This document shows, piece after piece, positions 61,961 through 64,000 of a stretch of DNA of 64,000 bases (position 1 is the first letter of the stretch; the number at the start of each line of letters is the position of its first letter). Both the position numbers and the translations under genes were made by a program. Below the pieces are notes generated by a model. That model was not told the origin of the DNA and searched no databases. It saw nothing but the letters and a program-made list of their open reading frames with translations. Source of the stretch: Erythroxylum novogranatense (Eukaryota > Streptophyta > Magnoliopsida > Malpighiales > Erythroxylaceae); the NCBI GenBank assembly GCA_029891385.1, contig CM057228.1, positions 22,406,309 through 22,470,308 of the forward strand, in the 5' to 3' direction.

Positions 61961-63014
61961 CGAAGTTAACAATACGCAGGGAGAATACAAAGGTCAGACG
62001 AAGACATAAAGACAGACGAAAAGCGGACGATACGAACAAAAACAGACGAAGCCTAAAAGCAGACGAATCAGAAAGGCAGACGCAAGTTCAATTTCCTTGT
62101 GACAGAAGTGGCGAGCTGTGACGAACTACATCAAAGTTCAACATGGTTAAATATATCATAAAATCAAAACGAAAGCCTAATATTTTTAGGACAATAAATT
62201 CATTTTTAGGTGAACTTGAAAAGCAGACGAAGTGTGAAGAGTCGAAGTCAACGTATTATTTATGCTTTTGCATTCTCCGTCTGGTTTTCTACTTCGTCTG
62301 TTATTGTACGATGTCTCAAAAAGTAGACGAAGTTAACAATACACACGGAGAATACAAAGGTCAGACGAAGACATAAAGATGCAGAAAAGCGGACGTCTGA
62401 ACAAAAGCAGAACGAAGCCTAAAAGCGCATTTAATCGAGAAGGCGGATGGAAGTTCAATTTCCTTGTAGCGAAGTGACGAAATGTGACGAACTACATCAA
62501 AGCTCAACATGGTTAAATATATTATCAAATCAAAGCGAAAGCCTAATATTTTAGGACAATAAATTCATATTTAGGTGAACTTGAAAAGCGGGCGAAGTGT
62601 CAAGAGTCGAAGTCAATGTATTATTTATCCTTTTGCATTCTCGTCGGTTTTCTACTTAAATACATTATTGCTTAAATACATTTTTCTTCGTCATTATTCA
62701 TTAAAATCATATATCTCAAGTCATTTTGACTTAATATGTTTTCAATAGTTTCCGTGTGTTTTCTTCTTTTCATCATTATTTCGTTTTGACTTAACAATGT
62801 CGTCCTTTTTAAGTGCATGATTTTCTCATCACGTAGATTGAGTTTTCAATTAATAGGTGCAATCTTCTAGCGCTATAATAATCTCAAACACCGCCGATAG
62901 CGTATTGCGAAGTAGAGCAGAGCGTAGATTGACGTTTCAATTCATACGTTAACGTATTGCGAACTAACCAAACATGAGGACTGCAAAGAGAAGAAGAGGA
63001 CCAGAACAGAGATT

Positions 63015-63990
63015 GACGTTTCAATTCATACATGATAGATTTCTCACCTGCTACTCCTGACAGGTTGACCTTCTACAATTATTTTATCTTCTTTGGAAAT
63101 TAGTGCGATTGCTTCCCTTGACTCTTCTTGCTGACAGGATGACCTTCTACAATCATTTTCTATTTTTCGCAAGAAGAAGATGACCAGAACAAAGATTGCT
63201 TGAATCTTGAAAGAACCGCTTATTCAATTGAGTTTTGTGACTAACTCAAAATGATTCTTAATTCACGCGTGGTTTGCTTCGTGTACTTTTGCAGAACTTA
63301 CGTCTCCTTTTGCTTTAAATGCGCTTTTGATTTAAATCTAGTTTTGCTTCTATCGTTTGAATTCATAAGTGAGAGCCACATAATTTTTTACCAAACCAGA
63401 GCAGAGGTCGACGTTTCAATTCATAGGTCATAGATTTCGACTGCTACTCTGACAGTTGACCTTACGCAATTATTTTCTTCTTTGGAAATTAGTGTCATTG
63501 CTTCCATTCTTTATTCTTCTGACAGTTGACCTTCTATAATCATTTTCTGTTTTTCGCAAGAAGAAGATGACTAGAACTACTTTGGTATCCTGCTACTCCT
63601 GACAGGTTTACCTTCTACAATTATTTTCTCTTCTTTTTCCATTTGCTTTTCAACTTAATCGCTTTTCAACTTCCGTCTTGTTTTCATCCTCTTCTTTTCA
63701 TCATTGTTTGTACTTCATCAAAATCAACGCTGCGAATAGCGTATTGCGTAAGTAAGCAGGAGGAAGAGATTAGCGTTTTCATTCATAGGTGAGGCGACAT
63801 AATTTTAACCAAACCGGAAGAGGTCGACGTTTCAATTCATAGGTGATAGATTTTGACTGCTACTCTGACGACAGTTGACTTTCTGCAATTATTTCTCTTC
63901 TTTGGAAATTAGTGTCATTGCTTCCATTTACTCTTCTTCCTCACGAGTTGAGCTTCTACAATCATTTTCTTTTTTCGCAAGAAGAAGATG
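63015..63990. repeat. Three copies of a roughly 400 bp-spaced block
   Basis: gacgtttcaattcata starts each copy at 63015, 63410 and 63826. Each continues through ctgctactc(c)tgac, tttggaaattagtg and ttcgcaagaagaagatgac. Spacings are 395 and 416 bp. Between copies lies a variable segment with a gcgtattgcg word. Confidence 0.85.
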
Positions 63991-64000
63991 ACTAAAAGCG

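Larger units (their letters stand above)
59100..64000. repeat. Field of overlapping tandem and segmental duplications, no gene
   Basis: Noncoding DNA made of several related duplicated blocks. A 32 bp unit is doubled at 59213-59276. A block of about 150 bp recurs at 59641 and 59948 (307 bp apart). A block of about 700 bp recurs at 60495 and 61322 (827 bp apart). A block of about 330 bp recurs near 61965 and 62332 and near 62121 and 62487 (366-367 bp apart). A block of about 170 bp recurs three times, at 63015, 63410 and 63826. Words such as gcagacgaag, gtagacgaagtt and agcggacga, and their complements cgtctgctttt and cttcgtctg, are scattered throughout. The window ends inside the field. Confidence 0.85.

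Noticed and set aside
59100..64000. CRISPR-like array
   Set aside because: Repeat units are long, diverged and unequal in spacing, the spacers are not unique, and the genome is a plant.

Overview
The window is nuclear DNA from a flowering plant, most likely a eudicot. The genes have many short introns, the intergenic DNA is AT-rich, and the plant-type Ty3/gypsy chromoviruses and Mutator-like (MULE) remnants are typical. The species cannot be fixed from the sequence alone.

Positions 1-22.8 kb are a nested transposon stack. A MULE transposase gene on the minus strand survives in four pieces (22508-22828, about 11900-12757, 11485-11560, 7583-7679). It is split by a 9.75 kb minus-strand chromovirus with both LTRs (element B, 12758-22507). 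It is also split by a 3.8 kb solo LTR with perfect 5 bp target duplications (7680-11479). It abuts a second minus-strand chromovirus (element A, LTR 4583-7582) whose left end lies outside the window.

Positions 24.3-58.2 kb are gene space with six protein genes whose exons I traced by hand, all open in frame across their junctions: a FOLT1-type folate carrier (+), a UBE2W-type ubiquitin-conjugating enzyme of the UBC15-18 group (-), D-2-hydroxyglutarate dehydrogenase (-), a CDK5RAP1/MiaB-type tRNA methylthiotransferase (+), CYP90C1/ROTUNDIFOLIA3 of brassinosteroid synthesis (+) and a DIM1B-type mitochondrial rRNA adenine dimethyltransferase (-). A 5.2 kb chromovirus (element C, 31723-36931) sits between the E2 gene and the dehydrogenase. 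A small broken gene lies at 54.4-55.0 kb. A Tourist-like MITE swollen by TTA microsatellites fills 55453-56858.

From recalled Arabidopsis locus numbers, the four middle genes match At4g36410-At4g36380 in order, and the two flanking genes match At5g66380 and At5g66360. The window may therefore keep a gene order from before duplicate loss.

Positions 59.1-64.0 kb show no gene. They hold overlapping tandem and segmental duplications (periods about 32, 307, 395-416, 366 and 827 bp) rich in a recurring AGACGAA-like word. The host genes are organellar, hormone and ubiquitin housekeeping functions that do not form one pathway. The only visible shared regulation is the 225 bp gap between the divergent dehydrogenase and methylthiotransferase genes.
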